This document shows, in pieces, positions 1 to 14,900 of a DNA stretch of 64,000 nt. Every line of letters starts with the position of its first letter. Within the stretch, counting starts at the first letter, position 1. The notes under the pieces are model-generated. The model was not told the origin of the DNA. It did no database searches and saw only the letters and a list, made by a program, of their open reading frames with translations. This DNA is from Pyrocephalus nanus. Lineage: Eukaryota; Chordata; Aves; Passeriformes; Tyrannidae. The translations under genes were made by a program, and so were the position numbers. The stretch lies in NCBI GenBank assembly GCA_038380795.1, contig CM076266.1, forward strand, positions 34,422,145-34,486,144, in the 5' to 3' direction.

Positions 1-2050
1 GTAAATTAAGAAAAACAAAGCAGTTCTTGGAATTATAGTAATTTTATATTCACTATGTAAGTTCTGTTCCATCCTAGAATCTTTTAAGTGTCCACTAACA
101 AAAAAAGAAGAAATTGCTTCTCTGGGGAAGAGCAACAGTTAATGCCAGTTCAGTTTCTTGGTTTTTAATTTTTCTTGCTTTACAACTTCAACGTTATACA
201 CAAAGAGAACAATAACTTATTGCTAGACTGTGATGCATCATAATAATGCAAGTTTAAAACTTTCTGGCATAAAACACAATAATATGCTTGCATTACCATC
301 TGGTGTTGAAGTCTTAGGACAAAAGCTATAACATGAACGAGCAAAAGAGTTATGCCAATCTTTCATTTATGTAGAAATATTAGGAAAAGTTACCAATTTC
401 TTGTTGGTTGTGTTTCCATAAAATAGTCTTTCCATTTCTTGAAAATCATTTTGAGCTTTCTACACACCAAACAAATGTCAGTAAGAAACTACTATGATTT
501 TCCTGGTCAAATTAAAGCCTGTATTAATGCTCAGTATCCTGTTTCTGGTTCAGGTCTGAAAATAAACTTGTGCCATGTGCAATCAGTTACAGAGGTAAAG
601 ACTTTATATGGTGGAATATATTCATTGTAGGGACCAAAATGTTTTGTGTTCTATATAGGCATGAGTTCATTGTCAATATTATATAAATAAATTTTGTAGA
701 AGTCTTATTTGTGACTTTAAATATATTTAATTCAGTTCTTTAATATAGTCAAGTCAGGAGTTTAATCATTATGTTAAAAGTGTTTCTATGATTTTAATTT
801 TGATTTTTATTAAATTCATAACTGTTTCTTTAGTTCAGTAGCACTTAAAAATATGTGGTATTGAACTGATTTGTATGGTGGTTTTTGTTCTCATATTCCA
901 GAGCCAGAAAACTAATTTTAATATTTAATAAAAAAACCTGCTGATTATTAAGTAGATGTGCTTGTACTAGTAACAATATTGAATATACTATGCCAATGAG
1001 CTGCTGTAATTACAGCTTCAGCTTTTATCAGACCTGAGCAGAAAAGTTGAGTTACTCTAACTTAGATCTGACTATGGCTGATGAAAATTACATGGCTTCA
1101 ACAAGATTATTTTTTGTGAAAAAGAACAAATTGTGAATACCTGATTTGTTATCTTATGTTTTCTGCCATTGTCTTCAAAGGAGAGATTAATTTGAATCAT
1201 GGATTCATTTTAAATAAATACATATGACTCTTTATAATGTCACACAAATATATTTGTATAATTATTTAGTATAAATCTCTCTCTCTTGTAACTTCATTTG
1301 CTTCCAGCTGTAGGCTCCACAACCATTGTGACTTGTGCTTTTGTCATTTTCAAGCAGCAATATTTAAGCTCACCATAGGGAAGAAAACATCAGAGCTGGG
1401 ATCCGCAGAGCTGTTTTCCAGTCCCTCGCATCATGATGCAGCTCTGCTGGGTACATTGACAGCTGTATTACTTCCCAAAGAAGTCTAAGGTTTGATGTTT
1501 GCTCTGTGAAGCCCTACATGTCCTTAGCAGTAGCAGTCAGTCCTCTGAGGAGCCCAGAGTGCCTGGAGAAAACAGAATTTCCCTTTTTTCTGCTTTTTGA
1601 AAATGTGTTTGACACTGTGAAAATCCAATTTTGGTGAATATTTCTAGGGAATTAGCAAGATGTAACGGCTGAAATAAGTCAAATTCCTATGGTTACTTTA
1701 AGATTAGAAGGTAAAACCTTTCTGGATTGGATGCTCAGGAGCAGAGGGGTTTGCTAATTAGATTTAATTTTGTCAGCCTGCAGTGCCTGATAAAATTCAA
1801 ATCAAATACTTTGTTGACATTATGAGCTATGTAAAGCAGTGCCAAACTGTAAAGAAAAAAAAAAAAAAAGAAACAGATACTCTGCTTCTGGCTGCAGGTA
1901 CTTCCTGCCCAGCATTAATCTACCTCGTGACTGGGGATTTTATTCTTACTCTCTGTTTATCTCCATTGTTTCAACCTCGTTTGACTCAAGGTTTCTTCAC
2001 AGCAGACTGCTGTTGCTGCTTTTCGTGCCTATCTCAAAGAGGGTGACAGT
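1..2050. other. Intergenic or intronic, no gene seen
   Basis: AT-rich single-copy-looking sequence. No frame longer than about 90 codons and nothing resembling a conserved domain. An A-run at 1855-1869 is the only simple repeat of note. The stretch at about 1300-1560 is less AT-rich than its surroundings, but I recognise nothing in it. Confidence 0.6.
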
Positions 2051-2962
2051 TCATAGAACCATAGAATCAACCAGGTTGGAAAAGACCTCCAAGATCATCA
2101 AGTTCAACCCTTGATCTACCAGCACTGTGGTTACTAGACCATGACACTAAGCAACACGTCCAGTCTCATCTTAAAAAGCTCCAGTAATGGTGAATCTACC
2201 ACCTCCCTGGGCAGCCCATTCCAACATCTGATTACCCTCTCTGTAAAAAATTTCTTCCTAATATCCAACCTAAACCTTCCCTGGCACAGCTTAAAACTGT
2301 GCCCTACTTAAGATTGTGTCCTACTGCTTGTTTCCTGGGAGAAGAGGCCAATGCCCACCTGGCTACAACCCCTCTCAGGTAGTTGTAGAGAGTGATGAGG
2401 TCACCCCTGAGCCTCCTCTTCTCCAGGCTAAACAACCCCAGCTCCCTCAGCCTCTCCTCATAGGACTTGTGCTCAAGTCCCTTCACCAGCCTGGTTGCTC
2501 TTCTCTGGACCTGCTCCAGCACCTCAATGTCTTTCCTGAACTGAGGGGCCTAGAACTGGACACAGTATTTGAGGTGTGGCCTCACCAGTGCTGAGTACAG
2601 TCACACTGTTCCTGATCCAGGCCAGGATGCCATTGGCCTTCTTGGCCACCTGGGCACACTGCTGGCTCATGTTCAGCTTCCTGTCAATCCAAACTCCCAG
2701 GTCCCTTTCCACCTGGCTGCTCTCCAGCCACTCTGTGCCCAGCCTGTAGCGCTGCAGGGGTTGTTGTGGCCAAAGTGCAGGACCCGGCACTCGGCCTTGT
2801 TGAACCTCATTCTGTTGGAGTAAGACCATCTCTCCACATTGTTGAGGTCCCTCTGCAGAGCCATCCTGCTTTCCAACAGATCATCACTCCCCTCAAACTT
2901 GGTGTCATCTGCAAATTTGCTAAAGGTACACTCAATCCCCTCATCCAGGGGGATGTTCCTAC
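2051..2962 (-). mobile_element. CR1 LINE fragment, 5'-truncated, with 3' end
   Basis: Chicken-repeat-1 non-LTR retrotransposon in minus orientation. Its 3' terminus is at 2051-2068, where two copies of the 8-bp CR1 terminal motif are visible (reverse complement ATTCTATG and GTTCTATG). Reading from 2962 downward, the reverse transcriptase C-terminal part is recognisable: the catalytic motif FADD at 2904-2915, then blocks such as [43 protein letters not shown] and [19 protein letters not shown]. The blocks fall in different frames (about 2673-2876, 2524-2829 and 2304-2522), so the copy is frameshifted and dead. The element starts in RT motif C, and the rest of ORF2 and ORF1 are absent, the usual 5' truncation of CR1. 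No target duplication is evident, as is normal for CR1. Family identity is firm; the subfamily is not assignable by eye. Confidence 0.93.
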
Positions 2963-5900
2963 AGGAAAGAATGCTGCTGGCTGTATGTGATTGGAATCAG
3001 GTAAATGAAAGGTGCTGAAGAGACATTGTCACAGGAAAAATGTGTCCGAAGTAGACAGATATTTGAGCTAAAGAAAGGGTCGGTACCAAGAACTGTTAGG
3101 AACAGAACAGTTTTGGGGTTTTTTTTTTGTCGGTTTTAAAAAGAGAGGTTGATAGTTTGGATGGCCTCAGGCAGAGAAAATAGTTTTCAATAGAGGGAAA
3201 GCATAGGGGCTGGTGACAAGAAGGCAGTCTTGACTGATGAAGTGAAGTTTGGTGAAACAGAAGGTATTCTGCATAATCAATGCCACGTACAAAACTCCAG
3301 TGTTTCAGTGTAACATTGCTGGAGATCAGCACACTGGAGAGAGGTGAGATAACGTGAGGAGTCCAAGGAATGTTAAATTACCTGTCTGACAAAGTACATG
3401 AGCATAATGTTCATAAATATTCTAGTGCATTACCAGAGCAGGTGCTAAGCTGTGTCTGTTTGAGAAGGAGAATGAATCCTCTCTTTACCTGACAGGATTT
3501 CCTACTTAGAAAATTATGGTGGCCTCTCTGCTGAGATCAGACCTATTAAATATCAGTGTTTCCTTCATATAAGCTGTCTGTAACAAGTCCTGAGACAGGA
3601 TACTGGAGAGGAGGGATTTACCTTTGACTGTGTCCTAAACATGCATCTGGGCTTTGTGTAGTTCACTTGTCTGTACTTTTTTCCCCTTCTTCAGTCTTCT
3701 GTGAAAATATCCAAGGGCACAGGTAGTCCTCTGCTTTTTCTACTCTCACACTATGTTTGTGAACTAGGGCTTTGAAGATCTACTACAATTAACATGCGTT
3801 ACTTTATTATTTTTTTTGCCAGGCTTTGGTTAAGAAGTTACAGGATATTGGATTAATTTGACTTGTCTTTTCCATCCCTGTAAGAATAGAAAGAAGAACT
3901 TGGGCACACTCTTATACAAGTATATGCAGGAGATAGGAGAGTTGCAGAGGAGTACTGAAGATGGATGGATGGCTCTGACAGTCTGGGTTACTATGACTTC
4001 CCTAGATCTGTTGAGTCATAGTGACTGACTGTGTACCTGTCCTTGCCTACCAGGGACAGACAGCAAGACAAAACATTTTAGCTTCAAGCCTCATCCAGCA
4101 TGATAATGCTGTTGTGTATCTAAGCCACTTGCTGTTTTTCAATTACAGATGTCTTTTTGATTCTTGATTAGAAGAAAACAAAATAAAACATTACAGAATG
4201 TCTTGATGGACTGAATATTCTATAAATTAACTACCTTTTTCACTACCCTTTTCATTAGAGGCATTTTTCTTGGCAAAAATATTTGGTACTTATATGTTGA
4301 CCAGCAGTGTCTTAGGGAGAGATGAGAAAGGGATCATTAATATGAGAAAAGAGAGCAAATCTGAGAAGGTAAGAGGAGTTGCTTTTAAAGAGAGAATTAG
4401 AAGTGAAACTGCTAATATCCAAAAGAAATCCATGTAAGGAAAGAGGATCAGGCAGTAGAAATCAGAGAGCAAGGAAACTTCAAGGAAAGAGAGGCTGAAA
4501 GAATGTGAAAGCCTGCAGAGCAAGGGGACTGAGGCTGTAGAATGAAAAATAAAATTATTCATGTGCTGTGGTAGGGTTAAAACTAATTTTCACATTGTTT
4601 TTCCAATTACTGAATTTAGGAATGTGGAGAGCACATAGGAGGTTATTGCCAGTAGAAGAGGAGACCCCAGTTCCAAAGTGTGATGCTTGTAGGAGATTAC
4701 TTGTAATTTTTAGCAGTAGTTAAGGGACAGCCCATTTACTAATAACAATTTAATCATAGCCCAAGACCTTTCTAGGCTTCTTTGCCAAACCTGCACTGTA
4801 TCTTGCTGTAGCTAGATAGCTATTAGTGCTTAAGCTGGCTGATAAAAAGCTGCCTGACTATTGTGAAAGTTAGATATACTTCTGGCTTTCATGAAATTTA
4901 TTTTATGCCCACCTTTTTTTTAGAAAATGTGTGTAAAGTTTTAAGTCATTTAAGTGCTTTGAAAAGTCTCCTCAATCTCAGTGCTGTGGTGAAACTGTGA
5001 GTGGAAAGATGCTTATGAGGTTACATTGGGTAAAACTTTTGGCAGTGTTCACTACAGCCATAAAAATTCAGTGAGGAAATGTTGAAATTGTGTCATAGGA
5101 AATTGTTCCAGCAGGGAACTCAAAACCATAAAAATAAATAAATATTCCTGTCATGTGTAATCTTAATGACAATTTGGAAAAAAAAAAAAAAAAAGAAAAA
5201 GATGTTGGGTCCTGTAGTCCAGATGCTGGAAATATTGCAAAATGCCTTTTAAACTATTTTCCTTGTGATAAACTCCAGGGTGGGGCAAAAATCTCAGCAT
5301 CCATTCAGTCTCACTGACTTTAAAATGACTGGAATAAATCTCTGTGTAGTAGGACAGAGTTCACCCATGAACCTCTCTTTTCGGTTTAGTAGAAATATAA
5401 AGACAATAGCATATGGAAGGGAGACTGTAAGAAAGTCTTACATTTAGTACGACTCAGGAAAACAGTGCTAAAGGGATTTGTGTAATTATTCCACATTACA
5501 ACTAAAATGATTAGGGGAAAAAAAATTATATGTCATAAAAAAGCAGACACTCTAAAGTCCAGGCAAGTTCCCTCGAACAAATATCATTTGCCAGGCATTG
5601 AAAAAATAAGTGTTCTTTACGTGGAGAGTTGTCCTAGGAACAAGCTACCAGTGTTTCTCAAGGAATGTCTCCTCAGTGAAATAAAAAACACAGCAAAAGA
5701 AAAGCATAGCCTAATTTAAATGTTTCCTTTTGCTTGGCTCGTTTTGTTGTTTTTTTTGTGCAGATCTGTGTCTATCTTTGGGTAAAATTTCTCTCTACAG
5801 AGCAGAAACACTCATGTTACAATTAAAACCCTGTTTTCAGTGCTCAAGTGAGACTTCCATGGTACATAGGGTCTGCGTTGAAGTAATCTCCTTATTATTA

Positions 5901-8900
5901 CTCTTTCAGTACTTTGTGTCCGCAATAGATTGTACCATGTTCTCAACAAGTATTTACATGAGTAACATGGCTTAAAGGAGCATATAATTTTCCAAAGAGG
6001 CAGAGGGTAAAAAAAATACATATGGAATTTCATGTGGCTATTATTATTGTTCAACCTATAGTTCTCTGTGACATGACAGCTGCACAAAACATATCCTACT
6101 AATGAAAAACATAGGTTTAAAAAAAAAATTTTTTTCTAATTCTGATGTTCTTCCAAGTCAGAAAAAGGGCAGTTGAGTGTGCTTTAATGCATTAAATGGT
6201 TCATCCAGAATTGCCTCTTCTGAATAATCTTTTGTGTTTCCTGCTGTTTTCTTTAAATACTTACTTCCAGCAGCATAACTACTGTAATAACTATTCTAAT
6301 TATCAACCAATGGCCAAGACAATATGAAACTTCACTTCGAGACAGTTTGATTCTTAGTTTTCTGTTTGACTTCACTGGAAGCTAAACCACATGTTTAAAA
6401 GTCTAGTAGAATAAAAAGGTTTCTGATAATCACAGTGGTGTTAATTTATAATCCCTACTAAAATTTACCATCCTTTTCTGGCAAGTACCACAAATGAACA
6501 TAACGTTTCTTACAAATTGTTTTGAGTTGTGCATGTATGACAAGAAAGAACAGAAAAGGAAGCCTTTTGGAATGGTAGCGTAATTTGGTGTGCAAAATGA
6601 TGTTGCAGTTGCTGGAAAGCTGAACACTCCATATTTGGTTCAGAAAGTGTACACATATTGAAATTAAGTTCATATTCTTAGTCATTGTGGGAGACGATGA
6701 AAATAATAAAAACTCACTCTCTTTTTAGTGAGGGTGATACAATGTATACAGCAGAATCAATAACATCGAGAGTAATGTGTGAGCCTACCTGCATCATTAC
6801 TTTGCAGATACTACTTTTGCTCATCCCTCCCACTGCTCCCAGGATCTAATTTTGGTGGTTCATTCCTTGTGCCACTTCTTCAAAAAGATGATTTTGCAAA
6901 AATACCTTTTCCCAGCAGGCATGATGTTCTGAGGTTTCTTTTCAAGGAGCTGGAGGATATCAGCTATGGGGAAAAAAAGCACTGTTAAATTTTTAATACT
7001 GGGATAAAATGAGAGTGACAGCTGTTCCTTAAAGGCTTGGGAGCTTTATTCCTGACTGGGTCAAGGCTCTGATCAAGCTGCTTTTTCTTTTCCTGCCTTC
7101 TGACCATTGTGTTTACTTGGACTCTAAGTTTCTTGCTCACTAAGTGTGCAGTGCAGTGCAAGGTGTGCACAGTGCAAAGGAGTCATCAGTCCACTGGCTA
7201 CTTTGAAGTCCTAAGCTCGGACTTTATGTAATGCTCAGGATGTTATGTAATGTCACCTGCATGGGCAAAAGCTTGCATCTCATGATGCAACACCTAGCCG
7301 AGTAACTATGTGTTACAACCAACAACCAACCAACTAACCAAACCAACATACCAAAATATATCCAGTCTTTCACTGCTCACAGTCTGAGGTATAATGGCTG
7401 CAGAGAGTAAAAAGAGAAGGAGAATGGAATAAATACCATCAGAGATGACTGAGTTATGGGTCTTGCTTCTCTCTGGAGAGTTCAGCCAAGCACCTACAGA
7501 GAGCAACCCGACTTTTTCCATAGCTCATCACCTTCTTTCACACTGGCCTACTTAGATTGCAATGTATTCCCCTGAGAAACTCTCCCAGGTACAAGTAGGA
7601 CAGTGGAAAGTGTGTCTGTCAGTATTGCTTTGGCAAATATTATGAGTTTTATGGTACAGTAAAGGCTTTGTAGAAGTGCCCGCACCCTGATCATCTACAG
7701 TCAGAGTGTAAACTGTATTTGTACTGTCAAATGCCATGGGAAGTTTAGTCCAATTTTTGTTCTATATCATAAGTGGGAAGGGAAAATACCTCTGTTAAAA
7801 AATCCTAGAATAGGCACAAAGAAGTATTTGGAACAAATGAATGTCAAAGGCTATTTCTGACTAGGGCAATGCAGCCAGAGTGAGTATTCCAAATGGCCAA
7901 TTCAGCCCAGAATAGTTACACTGGCTGTATGGGAGATGTTGAATTCAATTATTTTCAGTGTGTTTCCTTCAACTAAAATATTGATCTTAAACTAAATACC
8001 TATTACTAAAGGTGACTGTAAATCCAAAGTTATGCATTTGGGAAGGGATTTAAACATGGTCAGGGAGTCATGCCTTATAATTGAGGCTTAATTAGAAACA
8101 GAATAAGGATGTCACAAGTCTAAAAATTTAAATGCACTCTTACTGTCAGAAGCCCTCAATAATGTAAATAAGGAAAATGAAGTTGTTTTAAATTCAAAAA
8201 AACACTCAAATAAATATGTTACCAAAATAAATTACATTCCAAAGAGGCAGACAGTCAAATTATTGATTACTTTTAGTGGCATGTGGATTTCAGTTTATGT
8301 ATTTGAATTGATAATTAATACAGATTGGTGAGAAAGAAAAATTAGCCTCTGCTTGCACATACAATTCTGTCACAGTCCCTGTGTAGTTTTTATTTTATTT
8401 TATTGTCTCATGAAATACATGATGCAGTCCATGATGCAGGAACAAAATACCCAGGGAAAGCATAGCAGGACACCATTAAAGACCCAAAGAGCCTTTAGTT
8501 AAAGGGTTAAGTGCACTGCCAGTGCTCAGTGCAGAACTGTGTCCAGTTCTCCTCACAGAACAACCTGAACTCAACTGAAATAAATAATTGGTTGTACTGG
8601 ACTTTTTTTTATAAAACTATGTCTGCCCTAGTCAGTTAGCAACATTCTGACGAACTGACAGACTGACTAGTTCAGTAGTTCTTCTCTAGTTATAAGAAGC
8701 TGTGAGGGTTGAATTTATTGCATACAGGGTGTTAAGAAGTTGTGCTGACTTTATATGTGATGACTTGCTGGCTGCATGGGTAAGGATGAAGTGGGTAATA
8801 GTCCTAGAAATGCTAATGTGATGTTCCATTTTTCTCAGTGCTTGATTAAAGGAGATTGGGTGACATCCAACCTGAATTTTGTCTTTCAATCCTTTTACCT

Positions 8901-11900
8901 TGGCAACACAGCTCTTACCTGCCATTGCCATACATTTGGGATGTGAGATAGTGAGTTCTTACTGCAATGCAGTGATCCACCAGAGCTTCTTATGCAGCGG
9001 CACAGAAGAGATTTTTGGAAGAGCTGGACAGAAGAGGCCCTTTTAACAAGATCTCACAGCAGAGTGCTTCTCTCCTGGTGCTCAGTCTGGAGGTGTGTGG
9101 CAACAGCAGCTGAAAAAAGCATAATCCATAATAAAATGAAATTATCATGAAACCATTGAAGTCATGATGTTTGACACAAGGCTTTTCAGATACATTAATT
9201 TACATCAATTCCTGCAATACCTAAAACTAATTTAAAGATAAATAGATATAATGACCAATGGGACTACAATGGGTAATGAGAACTAAAAAAAAAACAAAAT
9301 TAAAAGCTAATAATGATGTATAAGAGATGTTAGGTGTTACATGAGACTCAGAAAAGATGTGGGTAAATGATGTGAAATACATGGATGTGGGTAAATGGTA
9401 TGTGGGTAAAGGATATCCCCCAGTTCCAGCTGGGGGAGACCTGAAGTCCTGCCACTACCCCTGGGATCTTAGGTAGAGGCACATCCTTGGAGGTAGGTAT
9501 CTTAAGCACCATTGTCATAACCACAAGATCCACAACTTGACTGTGTGAGATCCAAATTTACAATGACTGACAGACTGTTTTACCTGTGTATGGGAGGAAA
9601 CAGACTCAGAGAGTTCCTAAGACTGTCTTTTTTCCAACAACCTGCCCTGTGGTGCTGGATTTCTATACACAGGCTTTTCGTGGGTTGAAAAAAAAAAAAA
9701 AAAAGGAGCAATCTGTATTAATGATTATTTATCTGAGAATAATCTGTATTTACTGACTAGCAAAGCCTTTCTGTATTTTTCCTAGCAGCAAGTTGTGTTG
9801 GAGCTTTCTGGCTTGTGTGTTATCAATCATTACAGCAACTCTGTTTAGTCTGCTTGTGGACCTTTTCTTGAACTATCCATTTTGGGGTAGGGCAGGGGGG
9901 TTGCTTTGGGAGTAGAAGGGCAGTTATTCTTAACGGAAGAACATAAAATGAAGCAGTAAGAAAAGCTAAGACAACTTTTTTGTTTGATTTCTTTTGTGAA
10001 ATGAGGCAAAAGAAAGCAAGAGAAAGATATTGAGAAATCTAGACTAGAGGAGTGAATACTTTGACACAGTGCACTTTTTCAGTAAATTTCAGTCGAAAAG
10101 AGGCTCTTTGCTGCTACCATTTTTCATAAGATATCCCTATGTTGTTTGACATCAGTTAGGAATGCTTGCGTTTACCCCTTTGGACTATAATGCACAGTAT
10201 GAAATCAGCTAAGGAAATGTGAGAAGCTTCACTCTATGAACTATCTCTGTCTTCTCTCTTGTTCCTGGCAGGTCTGTTGATTTTTTCCTATTTCCCTTCA
10301 TCTTCAGATTTCCAGAATCTCCTGTTTCTTCTCTCTCTACCAGCTCTTACAGCAGATGGAGAAATACATGACATAAAAAGACACTGGACAGATAAACTTC
10401 GCAGATAGAGAAATGAAAAAAGGGAGAGTCCAGCAAAGGGGTGAGTTTATGGAGATTTGTGTTCCAGTCTCTGCTTTGTTGGCAACTTCTTGGATCACCT
10501 ACATTTAGCTTACCTTTAGCTTACCTGAGTGTTATGAAAATAAAATTAAGAATATATCTCTACTTTTCAGAGATCTTTTGAGTTGAAACAAGAGCATGTG
10601 GTATTTAATAATTTGAGGAGCAATATAAGTACTTATGATAGGCGAATTATAAAGTCATCTCTGATTGCATTTCCTGAACAATCTCACCAGGACTGCTCTG
10701 ATATCAAGCAGCTTTTAACATCCATCACACAAAATACAACACCAGAACACTACATAGCTGTTTTGTTTGAGATATTTTTGAGAAGCATACGTTATGACCT
10801 GGTCTAATGGTCAAAATGCAGTATTTTAGTGTCAACAAAAATTGAATGGGCCCAACTGCAATAAAAAATATCAGCCTTCTACAACTCACAGATCCAAATG
10901 TGAGAAATGACAGTACCTTCTGTTTTAATCAGGCAGGTGGATGGAAAATTTATTATTGAGCTCTGTGGATTATTATAGTCATAAGGTACTATTGATTGTC
11001 CCTATTTATTGTGGTGTGCACTCCATGGCAAAGGGTGTCTACACAATTACATCTAAGCAAGATAGATTTGAGAACAGTTTTCCATGTTTAATACAGAAAG
11101 GTCAGCAAAACTGACTTCAAATATCACCCTGCCTTGCTTTAATTCTAGCAGGTTTCCTGTTTAACTCCCAACACCATTATTTTCCCAGACTTTGTGTTAT
11201 CAGGTGGGCTTAGAGCTACATTCAATTTACTGAGTGCTGCACTATCAAAATGTTTTGTTTACCTTTTAAAAATAGTCTTGTAATTTCTTTTCATTTGCAT
11301 CCTATTGTACACAAGCACAGATGCAGCATACACGAGGCACTGTAATTAACAGAGAAAAGACTGAGGAAGGCTGAATGTATTATTATTACCTAAATCTATC
11401 CTGACTGCCTCTGGAGGCAAACGCAGGTAGGGCTATGCCCTTTGGGAAAAATTTTTCTTTGATTAGCCTTATTGGTCATTGAAGGTCATTTTTTATTCTA
11501 ATGAAATACAGCTGCAGGTGTCTTTTATCTGTGTATAAATGAGAAGCCTGTTAATGCTGAAAATTCCTGAGGGACTGCGTTCTGTGTTCAGTGTTTCTCT
11601 TTAATACCTAAAGCAATGGTAAATAATTGTTTATGTCCAATGTGTGGAAATAGGAGAGGATGTCTGCACTCATTGAAAATATCCAACATAAATTTCCATG
11701 CTGAAAATGTCTCTTTTGCATCATTTCCTTAATATAAAGCAGTTAAATTCACGAGCCAAACTTTGCCTTTTTAAAAGCCTTGTTATGCAATATAAGTCCC
11801 TGTGAAATATTTTCCAGAGGTTTCTCATGCAAATTGAAGCACCCCATTTGAACTGCTGACTAAATATTATGGTGGGGTTTTGGAGGAATAAACTTCAGAT

Positions 11901-14900
11901 TCAATTACTGGAAATAACAATTTCACCTGTAACTGCTTTTATGCCCTTATCTCTAACAAAAGAAAATTGATAGAGCACTGAAATTTGCCAGTGAGTTTCA
12001 GAAAAAGTGTAAGATATTAATGGATATAACTTCTGATGAATTTAACTCCTTTCTCTTTTGAATGATTTATCTGGTGCTTTTCTGGCTTGTATTTCCACAG
12101 AGGACTCCTATTTAACAGAATTGGCCATTGCCTATCCTGAGCAGATAGATAAACATAATGGAATTGCAGTTGTTATGCAGCAATACAAGAATACCTACAC
12201 TGTATCAAACATCATGATCACATAATCATAAATGCATTCTGCAGCGTATAGACTGGTTAAATATTTTCCAGTCTATCAGATATAGCTTAAAACTGGAAAT
12301 AACTTTGCTACACCCATTATTCTGTAGATAAATCAACCATACCACATTCTGAAACTCTTTTAAGGAGATATTTGCAAAAGTGAAAATGCAGTGATTTCAT
12401 ATGGCATTTCAAAACTGTAACAATTGGATAACTGGCGCTGGTGTGTATGTAGCTTCAGATTATTCAAATAAATACGAAAATGTTATTCTATGTGGGCTAA
12501 GACTTATTATTTCTGTAAACAAACATTGTTAATTTTTATTTCCTGCACTTTATAGATTCATAAACTGGGATTATATGCTATAGTCAGCGGAGATATTACT
12601 TCATAAATTTTATTAAAGAAGTTAAGGAAAAAGGCATTAGGAGTATTTGAAGGATATGCTTTCATAAGTAAAGTTGATTTTTTTTTTCACTAAAAACCCC
12701 TTTTATTCAAGCTGTATAAAAGTTTTCAAGCTGTAAATTTTTACAGAAAAATCTCAGTTTCGACAAAAATGAGAAGACACAAAGAAAGGCTCTTATTGTA
12801 GTTCAGAGAGGAGACCAACCTGGATGTGGAAGACATTCTTAATATCCCCAAGATTAATCATGAGGGAATTAAATTATGTTCTTCAAGACATTCAGTTAAG
12901 CACCATGTCTGACAGGCTTTTGCTTTTCCAATATTCTTCTTTGTGATTTAAGCAAATAACTCTGAAAGAGATAGTTTTCTTCCCCTTGAAAAGGAATAGA
13001 CACAAGACAAATCTGGAAGTGTCACAAAATAAAAATTTGAGTAACCACTTTTTTTTACTTCAGTGGCTTGAAGGGGATTGGCAAAATATTTTCAAATACT
13101 GGTTTGTTACTAAATGCAATTGATTCTATATCTTTCTTTGAGATAAAAGTAAAATTCTGGGGAGGAAGATTCTGTATCAGTACATAAAATCAGTTAATAA
13201 TGTGTTCTTTCATTGAAAACACATTAAACTTTTCTAATCATGTGTGAATAAAGTCCTTGCATGGGTGAGGAAAAAAAGATAGGGAACACTGTTTCACAGT
13301 CTTCCAGATTAACCAGGTCATCTGAACTGCTGTACTTTGTGCTCCAGCCCTGCTTGCCTGCTCAACTTGGCCCTATGTGAAGTGACATGTTTGGTTTTAA
13401 CTGTGCCTTAAGTTCTGTATACTTAAATGACAATCTTGCATGGTTCTGGCATTCCACTTGTCCACAACTAGTTTCATAAACTATGGCCTAAGGTTATGTC
13501 ATAGGAAATAGAGTGTGTGCAGGCAAACCCATAAAAAGAAAAATTGTTCTCTTTGACCTATGTTTTCTGATTTAGTTTCTTTGGTTCTAACTAAAACCAA
13601 TAAAGGTGTCACTTCAACTCCAACTATACCTTTATGCCTAAGAAGGCAATTGAAAATGTCTTGGACAAGCTGAATTTCATGAGCTGAAAACACTGCCTCC
13701 TTAAATATGGACCTACTTCAAGAAATGGCTATTTAAATGTCACTTTCAAATGAAAGACTCTTTTCCGGTGTACTTTCAAGTCATAAGTGACAGCAGTAAG
13801 TCAACTGCTATTGGTTTCAGTTAGTGTTGCAGAGACAATGCAGCCAAGAAAAGTGAGAGCTGATTAATTTTTCTTCCTGAGCATTGTGAAAAGAAATTTG
13901 TATTTTGCTGCAGATGGATGCAACGGCAGCAACCCTTTCCCTTCCGATTTCCAGGCACAGTGTAAGGGCTTAATTCAAGCTACAGAGTACTTCTTAGGTG
14001 CAGGGGAAGGAAGAGGAATTACCTTAGAGCTTTGGAAGTGTAGGGGTAATCCTCCATACTAAAAAATGTTGAAAGGCAACTCTGTAGAGTAATCCTATAG
14101 AGGAACAGAACCTTTACAGCATCAGTTAAAAATCCTGAGTTTTGATAAAATATAGGCAGATGGTACAAAGGAGTCTTGGGACAAGAACTCAGATGCATTT
14201 TTTTAGCAACAGTAACAAAACAGCTTTCTGCAATCAAATGGGACAGGATTATTTTGCCTTTCACTGGAATTTCATACATAAATACAAAACCAGGTGTAAG
14301 TGGCCCGAAATATGTGGGATCATGATATTTCTTGCTATTTTTTTCTTATGCTATTGAAGTTCTGGCTCTTCTTAACTGAATTAGAAGAAAGATTCATCCA
14401 GGCATCACTTTTTGTCATGCTTCTGCCATCTTATAGTCCATTGCAAGATGTTCTTTTTCAATTCAAGTACTTCAATTTTTGTTTAGAAGCCTTTATGATA
14501 CTGTATTAAGCAAAGATGAAATTTGAGACAATTTTTGTTTGACTTTAAATACATGTCTAAACATTAATGATCTCAAGAGTTGAAATGGAGGTTCATGGTA
14601 CACAGGAAACACAAATGCAGAGAAACACTAAGTAAATGAAATGCAAACTTCAGGGGAGTATGAAAACAAAAAAAAAAAATAAAGAAAATAATTAAATGAG
14701 TGGAACTGAGTGGCCAAGGTTCAAATATGTAATTTAATCATATTTTGTGTAGCAAAAGTGAGGTAAAGTACTGCATAGGAAGCCTATTTTATTTCTAGAA
14801 AGGGCAGAGTGCAGCACTGACACATTCAATATTCAAAACCTCTCACATGTAGATGGTGATTCTAACATGAATCTAAGGAAAACCTTTTGAGATATGCTTT

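Noticed and set aside
5178..5194. A-runs (also 1855-1869, 9688-9704) as tails of processed pseudogenes
   Set aside because: No gene-like sequence precedes them and no flanking duplications are visible.
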